Assembly: GCA_012838585.1 (NCBI GenBank)
Contig: DUPB01000167.1
Location: 1 to 55,434 of the forward strand
DNA: 55,434 nucleotides
Source of the DNA: Bacteroidales bacterium
GTDB lineage: Bacteria; Bacteroidota; Bacteroidia; Bacteroidales; Dysgonomonadaceae
Reading direction: 5' to 3'
The notes beneath the pieces were generated by a model that saw only the letters and a list, made by a program, of their open reading frames with translations, was not told the origin of the DNA and did not search any database. Both the position numbers and the translations under genes were made by a program. This document shows, piece after piece, positions 7,534 through 16,996 of this stretch. Positions within the stretch are counted from its first letter, which is position 1, and each line of letters opens with the position of its first letter.

Positions 7534-9468
7534 TCAGGTATTCAATCCTTCTAACCAGAGGGAAGGTGACGCGTCGCTCGGCATGAGCCAGCTGCCCCGG
7601 GGCGAAAGGTTTACTGAGCCCACTTTGGGCCCATCAGGCAGGCAAGAGCGTTTGAACTGCTGCGCGAAGAAGCGCTGGTAAAATAGCTTCAGCCATTTCT
7701 CTATCTCCTTGGAGTTGTACCTCCCGGCGAATGCCTGTTCGGCTAAGAAATGGGTACGCGCAGGGGTATCGCCATACCGCAACACGCGGTGCAGAAAGAA
7801 GTCGTGCAACTCGTAGGGACCCACGAACTGTTCGGTCTCCTGGGCGATGGAGCCATCCCCCTTGGCTGGTAGTAGCTCGGGACTGAATGGGGTGTCCAGG
7901 ATGTCGTGCAGGACGCTTCTTGTGCCCTCTTCGGCGCGGTTATCCGCTAGCCAGAGAACCAGCGTGGCGACCAGTGTTTTGGGTACACCCGTGTTGACGG
8001 CGTACATCGACATGTGGTCACCGTTGTAGGTGGTCCAGCCCAGGGCCAGCTCCGACATGTTACCGGTGCCGATAACCAGTCCCCCTACCCTGTTCGCGTA
8101 GTCCATCAATATTTGCGTCCGCTCCCTGGCCTGGCTGTTTTCATAGGTCACATCGTGGTTGTTGCCGTCATGTCCAATATCCTTGAAGTGTTGCGATACA
8201 GCATCGTTGATGGGGATCTCCTTGATGGTGACGCCGATCTCCCTCATCAAGGCCATCCCGTTGTTGAAGGTGCGCCGGGTCGTGCCAAAGCCCGGCATGG
8301 TGATGCCGTGGATATTTTCCCGGGGGAGCCCCAGCCGATCGAACGTGTTGGCCACCACCAGCAGCGCCAGCGTGGAGTCTAACCCCCCTGAGATGCCGAT
8401 GACCGCTTGTTGTATATTGGTATGAACCAGCCGTTTTGCCAGGCCGTGCGTTTGAATGGCAAACAGCTCGGAGAGACGTGCGTCGCGCTCTTCCGCGGGA
8501 GGGATAAAGGGGTGTGGGTTAAACGACCGGTGCGTCGTTGCCGGGGAGATGGTATCGAGGTGGCAGTCAACCTCTATCAAATCGTCCGTTGCTTCGGTTG
8601 TGAAGTGGTGACTATTTAGCCGGTCGTGTCGCAACGCCTCCACGTCGATGTCGGCTATGATCAGTTCGCTATCGAGCGAGAAGCGGGGCGATTCGGCAAG
8701 GAGGATGCCGTTCTCCGCGATGAGGCAGTCGCCCGAGAAAACCAGGTCGGTCGTCGATTCGCCAAACCCGGCCGAAGCGTAGATGTAGGCTGCATGGCAA
8801 CGGGCCGATTGTTGCTTGACGAGCGCTTTTCGGTAGTCGTGTTTGCCCACCAGCTCGTTGCTCGCCGATAGGTTGAAGATAAGCTCCGCCCCTTGCATGG
8901 CCAATTCCGACGAGGGGGGCACCGGTGCCCAGAGCTCTTCACCGATCTCCACGCCAAAGTGGGCGAACGGGGTTCGGAAAATCATCCCGCCGGGAGAGAC
9001 CGGTACATCCTCTCCCGCGATCTCCATCGTGCAGCATTCGAGGTGTTTACCCAAAGTGAACCAGCGGTTTCCGGGAGAGCCGTCGCGGCTGGAGGGGGAA
9101 CCCTTGGGCACCATGCCCAAGATACCTTCGGCAGATACCACGGCTGCCACGTTGTAGAGGCTGTTTTGGATGCGCAGGGGAAGTCCGACCAACACGATAG
9201 GGGAAGCACCGCTTTCTCCACGCTTCAGGAAAAGTGATAGCTCGGATAACGCCTCCAACGCTTTATCCTGCAGCACCCGTTGTAAGAACAGGTCGCCGCA
9301 GCTGGAGGCGGTGAGGCAGAGCTCGGGAAAGCAGAGGAGCTGCACCTCCTCTTGCCGTGCCCGCTCGATCACCTCTTTTATCTCGGCCACGTTGTGCCCG
9401 CAATCGGCTACCTTGAGCTTGGGCGATGCCGCACCCACGCGAAGGAACCCGTGCCTGTTTATCTCCAT
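7534..9468 (-). CDS. nadE: NAD+ synthetase with degenerate glutaminase domain
   Basis: 644-residue two-domain NadE that converts deamido-NAD to NAD with ATP. Residues 1-290 are a nitrilase-type glutaminase domain and about 320-644 the synthetase domain, with the ATP P-loop GISGGLDST and the TGNMSELALGWTTYNGDH block. Of the nitrilase triad, Glu (E49) and Lys (K122) are present, but the nucleophile position in the usual EICED motif reads EIGEE: codon 8941-8943 is GGT, Gly176. The loop after K122, normally close to LPNYxEFYE, is replaced by an unrelated Ser/Gly/Pro sequence at the same length. The enzyme is therefore probably ammonia-dependent. The start at 9468 matches the family N-terminus (GFLRVGAA). 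Confidence 0.93.
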   Translation of the reverse strand: MEINRHGFLRVGAASPKLKVADCGHNVAEIKEVIERARQEEVQLLCFPELCLTASSCGDLFLQRVLQDKALEALSELSLFLKRGESGASPIVLVGLPLRIQNSLYNVAAVVSAEGILGMVPKGSPSSRDGSPGNRWFTLGKHLECCTMEIAGEDVPVSPGGMIFRTPFAHFGVEIGEELWAPVPPSSELAMQGAELIFNLSASNELVGKHDYRKALVKQQSARCHAAYIYASAGFGESTTDLVFSGDCLIAENGILLAESPRFSLDSELIIADIDVEALRHDRLNSHHFTTEATDDLIEVDCHLDTISPATTHRSFNPHPFIPPAEERDARLSELFAIQTHGLAKRLVHTNIQQAVIGISGGLDSTLALLVVANTFDRLGLPRENIHGITMPGFGTTRRTFNNGMALMREIGVTIKEIPINDAVSQHFKDIGHDGNNHDVTYENSQARERTQILMDYANRVGGLVIGTGNMSELALGWTTYNGDHMSMYAVNTGVPKTLVATLVLWLADNRAEEGTRSVLHDILDTPFSPELLPAKGDGSIAQETEQFVGPYELHDFFLHRVLRYGDTPARTHFLAEQAFAGRYNSKEIEKWLKLFYQRFFAQQFKRSCLPDGPKVGSVNLSPRGSWLMPSDASPSLWLEGLNT

Positions 9469-9535
9469 AACCTTGTGCTTTTAATAGTATGATTCCGTAT
9501 CCCTATAGCCTCTTTTCTCTACACATCACGAAAAG

Positions 9536-10282
9536 CTAAACAGTAATCGTTCGGGCCAGATGAAGTATCTCCGGCATGGCTGCCGTTAGTTCCGGCATAG
9601 AGTGAAAGACGATGGAGGCTCCCGCGTCAGTCAGCACGGTATCGTCCAAGGGACCCGTGTTGACGGCGATGGTGAAGATACCCGCTTTCACGGCCGCCTC
9701 GATACCCAGCGGTGCGTTCTCAATCACGATGGCCTGGTTGGGCTGCAGGCTACCTCCCATTTCCAACCCTTTCAGGAAGGGTTCCGGATGCGGCTTTCCC
9801 CGCTTCACGTTGAAAGCGGTTACCATTGTCTCCGGGGTGAATACTCCCGGGAAGTGGATGGCGAGCCGCTCCAGCAGGGTGGCCTGTCTCGAGCCGGTGA
9901 CCAAGATGGGGGTCAGCCCCTCTTTTTGAACATATTTCAAGGTCTCATATGCGCCCGGCATGGGTTCGTAATTATTGTACTGGCGGAATATCTCCGACTT
10001 GCGGGCGTACACGCTCTTCACCTCTTCGGGGGTGGAGCCTCGGTTCAAGTTGCGTTGAAAGATGTCGCTGATCATGTCATGAGCCAGTCTCCCTTCCTGA
10101 AAGTAAAACTCGTTAGGGAGGTACTTTAGTCCCAGCTCATCCATCGTCTCCCGCCAGGAGAGGTCGTGTGCCGGCATGGAGTCGTAAAGTACCCCATCCA
10201 TATCAAAGATGACCGCCTTGAGGTCGAATGCCGAATAGTTCTGCTGCTTTAGATAATGTATAAGTAAAGATTTTCTCATCAT
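9536..10282 (-). CDS. HAD-family phosphatase/phosphomutase (beta-PGM-like)
   Basis: About 248 residues. HAD motif I is VIFDMDGVLYDS (nucleophile and acid Asp), motif II is ILVTGSR, motif III the Lys in VKRGKPHPEPFL, and motif IV is VIENAPLGIEAA. The helical cap after motif I is like beta-phosphoglucomutase and sugar phosphatases; the phosphorylated substrate cannot be named. Start is uncertain: ATGs at 10297, 10282 and 10279 are all possible. 10297 would overlap the upstream stop; 10282 lies 4 bp after it and gives family length. It sits between the GH109-like gene and nadE on the same strand, perhaps one transcript. Confidence 0.85.
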   Translation of the reverse strand: MMRKSLLIHYLKQQNYSAFDLKAVIFDMDGVLYDSMPAHDLSWRETMDELGLKYLPNEFYFQEGRLAHDMISDIFQRNLNRGSTPEEVKSVYARKSEIFRQYNNYEPMPGAYETLKYVQKEGLTPILVTGSRQATLLERLAIHFPGVFTPETMVTAFNVKRGKPHPEPFLKGLEMGGSLQPNQAIVIENAPLGIEAAVKAGIFTIAVNTGPLDDTVLTDAGASIVFHSMPELTAAMPEILHLARTITV

Positions 10283-10286
10283 TTCG

Positions 10287-11654
10287 TTAATATTCATCCG
10301 ATAAACCAAATATAGGTTTGTTTTGTAACCACTTTCCATGGGTGAAATCAGGGAATTCCACGGGAGCGCTGCCTAAGGCAATCGACTTTTCGGTCAAAGG
10401 GGTTACAGCAATCCATGTGGCCGTGTCATATACATCGATAACGGTAGGAATACCCCTCTTGATGCACTCTATAAATGATCGCACTTTAAGGTATCCCGCA
10501 CCTCCATGATCTCCCCTAACGCCATCGGCCATGAATTTTTTCCATAAGGGATGTTCAAATTCCGGGATATATTTCTCCCAATCGTCCCATTGGTGGCCGG
10601 AACTTCTTCCCTCAGCATAGACCGAATTGCAAAGTCCCCTATGATATATCCAAAGCCCTTTGGTGCCCTGTGCCATCATGTTGTTTGAATAGGGACGCGG
10701 TGAATTGGTGTCGTGTGTGAGCGTGATGGTTTCACCCCTTTGTGTTTTGATAACCGTGGTGATAACGTCTCCAAGCGACCAGTCGATACTTGCATTGGGG
10801 TGATCGTTGCCACCATGTTGCACAATGTATTCATGTAAACTTCTGGACTTGGAGGCGGTAGATGTTAAGGAGACCATTCTGTTGCCCCTATTGTCATCCA
10901 TGTAATTCGCGATGGGGCCCAAACCGTGGGTAGGGTACAAGTCTCCGTTTCTCTTTCGCGAGTGTTTCGTTCTCCAACGGGCTTCGCCCTCGCCTTTCTC
11001 TCCAAATTCCACGCCGGGGCGAAATTTAACCTCTCTAAGGTCATGGCAATAACTACACTCGTAGTGAAGCATTTCTCCAAACAGCCCCTCCCTTACCATT
11101 TTCAATGCCGACATTTCAATGCGGTCAAAGCAGTGGTTTTCTAACATCATGCATTGCATCCCCGTCTCTTCGGCAGTTCTGACCAATTCCCAACACTCCT
11201 CGATGGTGGAGGCCCCCCATACTTCAGGTGCAACATGCTTCCCCGCTTTCATGGCTGCCACGCACATGGGTGTGTGCCAAAGCCATGGAGTAGCGATAAT
11301 CACCGCATCAATATCTTCTCTCGCTACGAGGTTCAAATAATCGTAATCGCCATTAGCGTACCCTTCAGGTCGTTTACGTCCGGAATCTTCCACCAGGTTG
11401 AGGGCTCGTGTAAGTGCCGCCACATTGATGTCACAAATGGCTGGGATCTGCACATCCGGCATGGTAAGGCATGATTTCAACAGATTAGTTCCCATCCCAC
11501 CTACACCAATAATTCCTATTCTCACGACCCTGTCATCTTTCCCTTTGAGGATGACGGGTGAGGATAAGGTGCTTGATAGTGCCTTATCTGTCATCATGAC
11601 AGCACCTGTTCCCATCGCGGTTTTTTTCAAGAAATCCCGTCTGTTTAATGTCAT
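10287..11654 (-). CDS. Tat-exported Gfo/Idh/MocA oxidoreductase, GH109-like (alpha-N-acetylgalactosaminidase family)
   Basis: 455 residues starting MTLNRRDFLKKTAMGTGA, a twin-arginine signal, so it is exported folded with its cofactor. The Rossmann motif is RIGIIGVGGMGTN, followed by ICDIN and ATPWLWHTPM. The block NGDLYPTHGLGPIANYM resembles GH109, glycosidases that use NAD+ in a retaining redox mechanism and were first described as alpha-N-acetylgalactosaminidases. A hydrolase acting on alpha-linked GalNAc would suit the amino-sugar neighbourhood. Other Tat Gfo/Idh proteins exist in Bacteroidales, so the substrate remains inferred. In the 82 bp between it and pgi there is a hairpin at the pgi stop but no clear promoter box. 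Confidence 0.82.
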   Translation of the reverse strand: MTLNRRDFLKKTAMGTGAVMMTDKALSSTLSSPVILKGKDDRVVRIGIIGVGGMGTNLLKSCLTMPDVQIPAICDINVAALTRALNLVEDSGRKRPEGYANGDYDYLNLVAREDIDAVIIATPWLWHTPMCVAAMKAGKHVAPEVWGASTIEECWELVRTAEETGMQCMMLENHCFDRIEMSALKMVREGLFGEMLHYECSYCHDLREVKFRPGVEFGEKGEGEARWRTKHSRKRNGDLYPTHGLGPIANYMDDNRGNRMVSLTSTASKSRSLHEYIVQHGGNDHPNASIDWSLGDVITTVIKTQRGETITLTHDTNSPRPYSNNMMAQGTKGLWIYHRGLCNSVYAEGRSSGHQWDDWEKYIPEFEHPLWKKFMADGVRGDHGGAGYLKVRSFIECIKRGIPTVIDVYDTATWIAVTPLTEKSIALGSAPVEFPDFTHGKWLQNKPIFGLSDEY

Positions 11655-11728
11655 CTCTTTATTATCTTAGTCTTAGGTTTTTTTCGAACCTGTTGCTACA
11701 AGGTCGTAAAACGAGTGTTCCCCACTAG

Positions 11729-11749
11729 CTCGAGGGTTATAGCCTCGAG
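11729..11749. other. Hairpin spanning the pgi stop codon
   Basis: Arms CTCGAGG and CCTCGAG pair perfectly around a 7-base loop that contains the pgi stop (11737-11739). No T-run follows on the minus strand, so it is not a canonical intrinsic terminator; it could be an RNA stability element between pgi and the GH109-like gene. Confidence 0.35.
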
Positions 11750-13086
11750 CGGATGGCTTTGGTGGCCTCCTCGAAACCAGGCTTCTCCAGGAGGGCAAAC
11801 ATGTTCTTCTTGTAGGCTTCCACGCCTGGCTGGTTGAAGGGGTTCACCCCCAGCAGGTAACCACTAATGCCGCATGCCTTTTCGAAGAAGTAAATCAGTT
11901 GTCCCAGGTACTTCTCGTTCAGCTCAGGTAGCTCGATCAACAGGTTGGGGACACCCCCGTCCACGTGGGCGACCTGGGTTCCTAGTTCCGCCATTTTGTT
12001 CACCTCATCTACCCGCTTTCCTGCCAAGTAGTTTAACCCGTCGAGATTCCTCTCGTCGTTGGGTATTCGTACTTCCCTGTTGGGCTTCCGAATGGAGATC
12101 ACCGTTTCGAAGAGGGTGCGTTCTCCCTCCTGTATCCATTGACCCATAGAGTGGAGGTCGGCCGTGAAATCGACCGCCGCCGGAAAGATTCCCTTTAGCT
12201 TCTTCCCTTCGCTCTCTCCATACAACTGCTTCCACCACTCGGCCAGGTAGTGTAGCTTGGGGTGGTAGTTCACCAAGACCTCTATCTTTTTACCTCGCCT
12301 GTAGAGCTCATTCCGGATTACCGCGTAAATGGCTGGCAGGTTGTGGGCGAAAGAGGTACCGGGTTCCGTTGCCTTCTCGATTTCCTGGGCACCGGCTACC
12401 AACGAGCGGATGTTGATTCCCGCTACCGCGATGGGGAGCAACCCCACCGGGGTGAGAACCGAGTAGCGTCCCCCCACGTCATCGGGGATGACGAACGTCT
12501 TGTATCCTTCCGAATCGGCGAGCGTGCGGAGCGCACCTTTCGTGGCATCGGTAATCGCGACGATTCTTTTTTTCGCCTCCTCTTTGCCGACCCTGGTTTC
12601 CAGCTGCTCCTTCAGCAGGCGGAAGGCGATGGCCGGCTCGGTGGTGGTGCCCGACTTGGATATATGGATGATACCGAACTGCTTGTCGTTCAGGTAGCGG
12701 GTCAACTCATATAGGTAATCCTCGCTGAGGTTGATCCCGGCGAACAGCACCACCGGGTTTTTTCGTTCCCCTTTCTTTTGCAGCCAATCGAATGAACTGG
12801 TGAGCGCCTCGATTACGGCGCGGGCACCCAGGTAACTCCCGCCGATGCCTACCACCACGATCACCTCGCAGCGGTCCCGAAGGGCATTTGCGGCCTCTTC
12901 TACCTCGTGCAAGAGGTTGTCGGTGATGGAGGAGGGGAGGGAGACCCATCCCAGGAAATCACTACCCTCGCGAGAGCCATCGTGTAATGCTTGGTTACAC
13001 GCGTCGGCTTGCTCCGATTTTTTCAAGATGTCCTCTTCCGGGAGAAAGGGGAGTACCTGCTTGATGTTGAGTTGAATACTTTCCAT
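11737..13086 (-). CDS. pgi: Glucose-6-phosphate isomerase
   Basis: 449 residues, the short bacterial Pgi form, interconverting glucose-6-P and fructose-6-P in the cytoplasm. Visible signatures are [36 protein letters not shown] and [16 protein letters not shown], with the phosphate-binding Ser/Thr cluster intact. The ATG at 13086 starts [14 protein letters not shown] as in relatives; an open extension to 13272 runs back into the end of gpsA and is not real. gpsA lies 62 bp upstream on the same strand and lysS before it, so lysS-gpsA-pgi is probably one transcript. Confidence 0.97.
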   Translation of the reverse strand: MESIQLNIKQVLPFLPEEDILKKSEQADACNQALHDGSREGSDFLGWVSLPSSITDNLLHEVEEAANALRDRCEVIVVVGIGGSYLGARAVIEALTSSFDWLQKKGERKNPVVLFAGINLSEDYLYELTRYLNDKQFGIIHISKSGTTTEPAIAFRLLKEQLETRVGKEEAKKRIVAITDATKGALRTLADSEGYKTFVIPDDVGGRYSVLTPVGLLPIAVAGINIRSLVAGAQEIEKATEPGTSFAHNLPAIYAVIRNELYRRGKKIEVLVNYHPKLHYLAEWWKQLYGESEGKKLKGIFPAAVDFTADLHSMGQWIQEGERTLFETVISIRKPNREVRIPNDERNLDGLNYLAGKRVDEVNKMAELGTQVAHVDGGVPNLLIELPELNEKYLGQLIYFFEKACGISGYLLGVNPFNQPGVEAYKKNMFALLEKPGFEEATKAIRSRL

Positions 13087-13148
13087 TGTATTGTTTTTTG
13101 AACGGGTGACCGGGTAATGCGCGGCAACCCGTTGGGTGAAAATAAGAA

Positions 13149-14144
13149 TCAGAAGAAATCGATCAGTTGCAGGATCCCTTTTTTGGGTGGCAACTTCTCG
13201 TGAAGTATCTCGTATACCGTCTGGGCTATGGGGATGTCCACCTTGAACCTTTCGTTGAGTTCGTGGATGCATTTAGCCCCGTAGTACCCTTCGGCTATCA
13301 TCTCCATCTCCAACTGGGCTGTTTTCACGGAGTAACCTTTGCCGATCATCGTGCCCAGCGTACGGTTACGGCTGAACTGTGAGTAGCTGGTCACCAGCAT
13401 GTCACCCAGGTACTGTTGTTCTGTGATCTGGCGTTCCATGGGGGCTACCTTGTAGAGGAAGCGCGCCATCTCCTTGGCGCAATTGCTCATCAGCACCGCC
13501 TGGAAGTTGTCACCATACATCAGTCCTTGGCAGATACCCGCCGCGATGGCGTAGATATTCTTCAGCACCGCCGCGAGCTCTATTCCTACCACGTCGGTTG
13601 AGGTATTCGTTTTCAATATCCTCGACGAGATGGCCTCGGCCAGCAGCTTTGCCTTCTCCTCGTCTTTGCTCGCGGCCGTTAGGAACGAAAGGCGCTCCAG
13701 GGCAACCTCTTCGGCATGGCATGGCCCAGAGAGTACTCCGATGTTCTCGGTGGGGATTTTAAAGCTATCGGCCAGGTACTCGCTCATCACCATGTTGTCG
13801 TTGGGGATGATGCCCTTCAATGCCGAGACGATGAATTTTCCTCGGAACGTGCTGTTCCATACGCGCCGGAAGGATTGCTTCACGTAGGGCGACGGGATAG
13901 CGATAATGACCGTGTCGGAGTCCTTGATAGCCCTCTCGATGTTCGAGTAGAAGGTGATCTGCGCCAGGTTGAACTTCACGTTGGTCAGGTAGTTGGGGTT
14001 GCGCCCCAGCTTGTAAAACCCTTCGATCTGCTCATCCCGGCGGATGAACCAGTTGATATGTTTCTGGTTCATCAACACCATTTTGGCCAGCGCGGTAGCC
14101 CATGTGCCGCCCCCGAGAATGCAAATTTTTCCGATAGAATCCAT
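13149..14144 (-). CDS. gpsA: NAD(P)H-dependent glycerol-3-phosphate dehydrogenase
   Basis: 331 residues. It reduces dihydroxyacetone phosphate to sn-glycerol-3-P for phospholipid synthesis. The N-terminal dinucleotide fold has [16 protein letters not shown]; the conserved LKGI and GPCHAEEV blocks and [12 protein letters not shown] with the catalytic Lys are present. Start at 14144 gives the Rossmann strand near the N-terminus, as usual. Only 6 bp separate it from the lysS stop upstream. Confidence 0.96.
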   Translation of the reverse strand: MDSIGKICILGGGTWATALAKMVLMNQKHINWFIRRDEQIEGFYKLGRNPNYLTNVKFNLAQITFYSNIERAIKDSDTVIIAIPSPYVKQSFRRVWNSTFRGKFIVSALKGIIPNDNMVMSEYLADSFKIPTENIGVLSGPCHAEEVALERLSFLTAASKDEEKAKLLAEAISSRILKTNTSTDVVGIELAAVLKNIYAIAAGICQGLMYGDNFQAVLMSNCAKEMARFLYKVAPMERQITEQQYLGDMLVTSYSQFSRNRTLGTMIGKGYSVKTAQLEMEMIAEGYYGAKCIHELNERFKVDIPIAQTVYEILHEKLPPKKGILQLIDFF

Positions 14145-14150
14145 GCCACG

Positions 14151-15755
14151 TTATTTTTTCTGGTCAGTCGATGCTCTCTGTTCACCGTTAAGGTTTCCTG
14201 GATTCGCCTCTTTTTCGGTGTTTCGCGGGGTGGTCTCTCGCTTCACGCGCCACTCGGGACGCATGGTGGGGAAGAGAAGCACCTCCTGGATAGAGGTCTG
14301 ACCGGTAAGCAACATGGTGAGGCGATCCATCCCGATTCCCATTCCCGAGGTGGGGGGCATGCCGTATTCCAGTGCCCGCAAAAAATCCTGATCGATGAAC
14401 ATCGCCTCGTCATCTCCTTTCTCCGACAAACGGAGTTGCTCCTCGAAGCGATACCGCTGGTCTATCGGGTCGTTCAACTCGCTGTAGGCATTGGCCAGCT
14501 CCTTGCCGTTTACCATCAGTTCGAACCGCTCTGTTAGTTCGGGGTTATCCCTGTGTCGCTTGGTGAGGGGCGACATTTCTATGGGGTAGTCGATAATAAA
14601 GGTGGGCTGGATGTAGTGGTTCTCGGCCTTTTCGCCAAAAATCTCGTCGATTAGCTTTCCCTTGCCCATCGTTTCGTCCTCCTCTATTCCCAGTTGCCTA
14701 CAAGCCTCCCTGAGCTGAGATTCGTCCATCCCGCTGATATCGATACCGGTATGTTCCTTGATGGCGTCAATCATGCTTACACGCGGGTAGGGCGCCTTGA
14801 AGTCGATCACGTGGTCGCCCACCCTCACCTGGGTAGTACCCAGCACCTCCAGTGCCACATGCTCTAAAAGCTGTTCTGTAAACTCCATCATCCAGTGGTA
14901 GTCGGTGTAGGCCACGTAAATCTCCATCACCGTGAATTCGGGGTTGTGCGTGCGGTCCATCCCCTCGTTTCGGAAGTTGCGTGAAAACTCGTACACCCCG
15001 TCGAAACCACCCACGATAAGCCGCTTCAGGTACAGCTCGTTGGCGATTCGCAGGTAGAGGTCAATGTCGAGCGCGTTCATGTGGGTGACGAACGGGCGGG
15101 CAGCGGCACCACCCGGGATGCTTTGCAGTACCGGTGTGTCCACCTCGAGGTAACCCCGTTGGTTGAAGAACGAGCGCATCGCGTCGAAGATGCGGGTCCG
15201 CTTCACGAAAATATCTTTTACCCCCTCGTTCACCAGTAGATCCACGTAGCGTTGGCGATACCGCAGCTCGGGATCCGAGAACTTGTCATAAACTTCCCCA
15301 TCTTTCGCTTTCACGATGGGCAGGGGCCTGAGCGATTTCGCCAGAAGGGTCATCGATGCGGCATTCACCGATATTTCCCCCATCTTCGTGCGGAAAACGT
15401 TGCCCGTGATTCCCACGAAGTCACCGATGTCCAGCAGCTTTTTAAAAACCGTGTTGTATAGCTCCTTATCTTCCCCCGGGCAGAGGCCGTCGCGGGTGAT
15501 GTAGACTTGGATGCGGCCCTTTGAGTCCATCAACTCGAAGAATGATGCCTTCCCCATGATGCGGCGGCTCATAATCCGCCCCGCGATGCTTACCGCCCGC
15601 GGCTCTTCGCCGTCCACGAATGTCTCTTTTATATCAGAGGAGTAGGCGTTCACCTCGTACAGGTGAGCCGGGTAGGGCTCTATTCCCAGTTTTTTTATCT
15701 CCTCGAGGCTCTGCCTACGAACGACCTCTTGTTCGCTCCGTTCCAAAGTATGCAT
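14151..15755 (-). CDS. lysS: Lysyl-tRNA synthetase, class II
   Basis: 534 residues. An OB-fold anticodon-binding domain (about 50-160, [22 protein letters not shown]) precedes the class II catalytic domain with motif 2 ([15 protein letters not shown]) and motif 3 ([16 protein letters not shown]). The ATG at 15755 matches the family start ([14 protein letters not shown]); an upstream frame to 15806 is excluded because it crosses the likely promoter. The last ~35 residues after [10 protein letters not shown] are polar low-complexity, and the longer C-terminal extension often seen in Bacteroidales LysS is absent. First gene of lysS-gpsA-pgi. Confidence 0.96.
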   Translation of the reverse strand: MHTLERSEQEVVRRQSLEEIKKLGIEPYPAHLYEVNAYSSDIKETFVDGEEPRAVSIAGRIMSRRIMGKASFFELMDSKGRIQVYITRDGLCPGEDKELYNTVFKKLLDIGDFVGITGNVFRTKMGEISVNAASMTLLAKSLRPLPIVKAKDGEVYDKFSDPELRYRQRYVDLLVNEGVKDIFVKRTRIFDAMRSFFNQRGYLEVDTPVLQSIPGGAAARPFVTHMNALDIDLYLRIANELYLKRLIVGGFDGVYEFSRNFRNEGMDRTHNPEFTVMEIYVAYTDYHWMMEFTEQLLEHVALEVLGTTQVRVGDHVIDFKAPYPRVSMIDAIKEHTGIDISGMDESQLREACRQLGIEEDETMGKGKLIDEIFGEKAENHYIQPTFIIDYPIEMSPLTKRHRDNPELTERFELMVNGKELANAYSELNDPIDQRYRFEEQLRLSEKGDDEAMFIDQDFLRALEYGMPPTSGMGIGMDRLTMLLTGQTSIQEVLLFPTMRPEWRVKRETTPRNTEKEANPGNLNGEQRASTDQKK

Positions 15756-15795
15756 ATTCGTTTTATTAATCGCTTTTTTCCCCTCCCTGAGCTTA

Positions 15796-15803
15796 CAAAA
15801 GTA
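15796..15803 (-). promoter_or_regulatory. Probable -7 box for lysS-gpsA-pgi
   Basis: The minus strand reads TACTTTTG, an exact fit to the Bacteroidota TAnnTTTG box, 41 bp ahead of the lysS ATG. No TTTG at the right -33 distance was seen, so confidence is moderate. Confidence 0.5.
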
Positions 15804-15929
15804 CAAAAAAGTTCATAATATACCATCCTTTCTGCCGCTCTCTTCGTGATTTCAGGGAGTATCATGTACCAACGACAGGGCTACTAAAATTAATTAAAGC
15901 TAAAAACGTTTAAATCAAAAAATATTATC

Positions 15930-15937
15930 TATATTTG
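15930..15937 (+). promoter_or_regulatory. Probable -7 box for the hydrogenase operon
   Basis: TATATTTG matches TAnnTTTG exactly. The -33 side is poor (TTTA at 15909-15912, 17 bp away). A start near 15944 would leave about 185 nt of untranslated leader before the first gene at 16129. Confidence 0.5.
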
Positions 15938-15944
15938 TGTACTA

Positions 15945-16128
15945 TGTTGACTGATCTATTTAGGGTCTTGGAAATCCCTTTTCGGTTGACATGCTGATAA
16001 TACCAATGACCGTATGAAAATGACCGTATGAAACCGACATGTTTAAAATAATCATTAAACATCCTTGGCAAGGATTATTTTTAACATCAAAGGTTCCATA
16101 CACCGAAACATGAGAATAAAATAACCGT
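15945..16128 (+). promoter_or_regulatory. Long structured leader of the hydrogenase operon with repeats and mini-ORFs
   Basis: No gene fits the 373 bp between lysS and the first hydrogenase-operon gene. The leader holds two tandem 14-bp units, ATGACCGTATGAAA, at 16006-16019 and 16020-16033, and a third near copy at 16121-16134 that contains the start codon of the first gene. Short frames MTV-stop (16006-16017), MKMTV-stop (16014-16031) and MKPTCLK-stop (16028-16051) overlap there. GTATGAAACC (16026-16035) can pair 9 of 10 with GGTTCCATAC (16092-16101). Inside lies AAAATAATC/GATTATTTT (16045-16053/16073-16081) or, exclusively, ATCCTT/AAGGAT (16061-16066/16070-16075). A cis-acting control leader is inferred. 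Confidence 0.45.
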
Positions 16129-16509
16129 ATGAATATAGAACGGGTGAATGAAATCGTGGAGGGGACGCTGCTTTTTGCACCGGATGCGGCGTGTAGCTGC
16201 GAGAGCGCTTTCGCCTCTGACTTGATGAGCGACGTGTTGCGCTACTACATGGAAAACACGATCCTGATTACAGGATTGTGCACGTTGCAGACCATCCGAA
16301 CCGCGGAAATCTCCAATATACCGTGCATTGTTTTCGCTCGTGGCAAGCAGGTTTCCGATCCAATGCTTCAGTTGGCGAAGGAGAATGGTATCGCGATTAT
16401 CGAATCGGGGTTGACCCTGTTCGAGGTCTCTGGCAGGCTCTATCAACACGGGTTGAAATCGGTTCAAGAGTACCTGCACAGCAAGAAAGAGGAGGACCGG
16501 CAACGATAA
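16129..16509 (+). CDS. DRTGG-type regulatory domain protein (first copy)
   Basis: 126 residues, first gene of the hydrogenase operon. It resembles stand-alone DRTGG domains, named from phosphotransacetylase and CBS-linked proteins, often annotated as HPr-serine-kinase-like but lacking a kinase domain. Features: MSDVLRYYMENTILITGL, PCIVFARGKQV and GIAIIESGLTLFEVSGRLY. A shorter paralogue lies at 18481, sharing the SDLLSDV-like and ILASGKPAFE-like segments. Single DRTGG proteins recur in bifurcating [FeFe] hydrogenase clusters of Clostridia; their ligand and role are not known to me. The ATG at 16129 lies within the third copy of the leader repeat. A Cys-rich spot (ACSCES) at 21-26 is notable. 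Confidence 0.72.
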   Translation: MNIERVNEIVEGTLLFAPDAACSCESAFASDLMSDVLRYYMENTILITGLCTLQTIRTAEISNIPCIVFARGKQVSDPMLQLAKENGIAIIESGLTLFEVSGRLYQHGLKSVQEYLHSKKEEDRQR

Positions 16510-16555
16510 CCGATGAGGCGGGAATGGCGAACACCTTGAAAGCGGGGGAGGGAGA

Positions 16556-16966
16556 ATGAGGATTGAATACCATATAGAAGGGGGGGACTTTAGTTCCGGC
16601 GGTAGCGCCAGTTCGGCGGTAAGGAAAACGTTGAAGCAGTTTAATATTGCCCCGCTCTTGGTGAGGAGGATCGCGGTGGTCCTATACGAGGCGGAGATGA
16701 ACGTGGTGGCGCACGCGTATCATGGCACCATGACCGTGGATATACGTCCCACCGGTATTCACGTGGTAATCGAGGATAGTGGACCCGGGATCGAGGATAT
16801 CGATAAAGCGATGGAGGAGGGATTCTCCACGGCGACGGATGAGGTTCGTCAAATGGGCTTCGGGGCGGGAATGGGGCTGCCAAACATCCGTAAGAACTGC
16901 GACGAGATGAAGCTCACTTCCACACCCGGCGAGGGAACCCGCCTCGAGATACAGGTAAATTTTTAA
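16556..16966 (+). CDS. RsbW-like HATPase (anti-sigma/serine kinase type)
   Basis: 136 residues, a single GHKL ATPase domain. The N-box is LYEAEMNVVAHAY, close to RsbW/SpoIIAB; G1 is EDSGPGIED; G2 is GFGAGMGLPNI; a GEGTRLEIQV end follows. There is no transmembrane segment, PAS or phospho-acceptor His. By family it could phosphorylate an STAS or partner protein or bind a sigma factor; no obvious anti-anti-sigma partner lies nearby, while two DRTGG proteins do. A GGGGGAGGGAG Shine-Dalgarno-like run just before the ATG (16543-16553) supports the start. Third-party function in hydrogenase control is inferred from position. Confidence 0.82.
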   Translation: MRIEYHIEGGDFSSGGSASSAVRKTLKQFNIAPLLVRRIAVVLYEAEMNVVAHAYHGTMTVDIRPTGIHVVIEDSGPGIEDIDKAMEEGFSTATDEVRQMGFGAGMGLPNIRKNCDEMKLTSTPGEGTRLEIQVNF

Positions 16967-16996
16967 ACCGTCTAGCCGAAAAAAGATAAACGTGAC

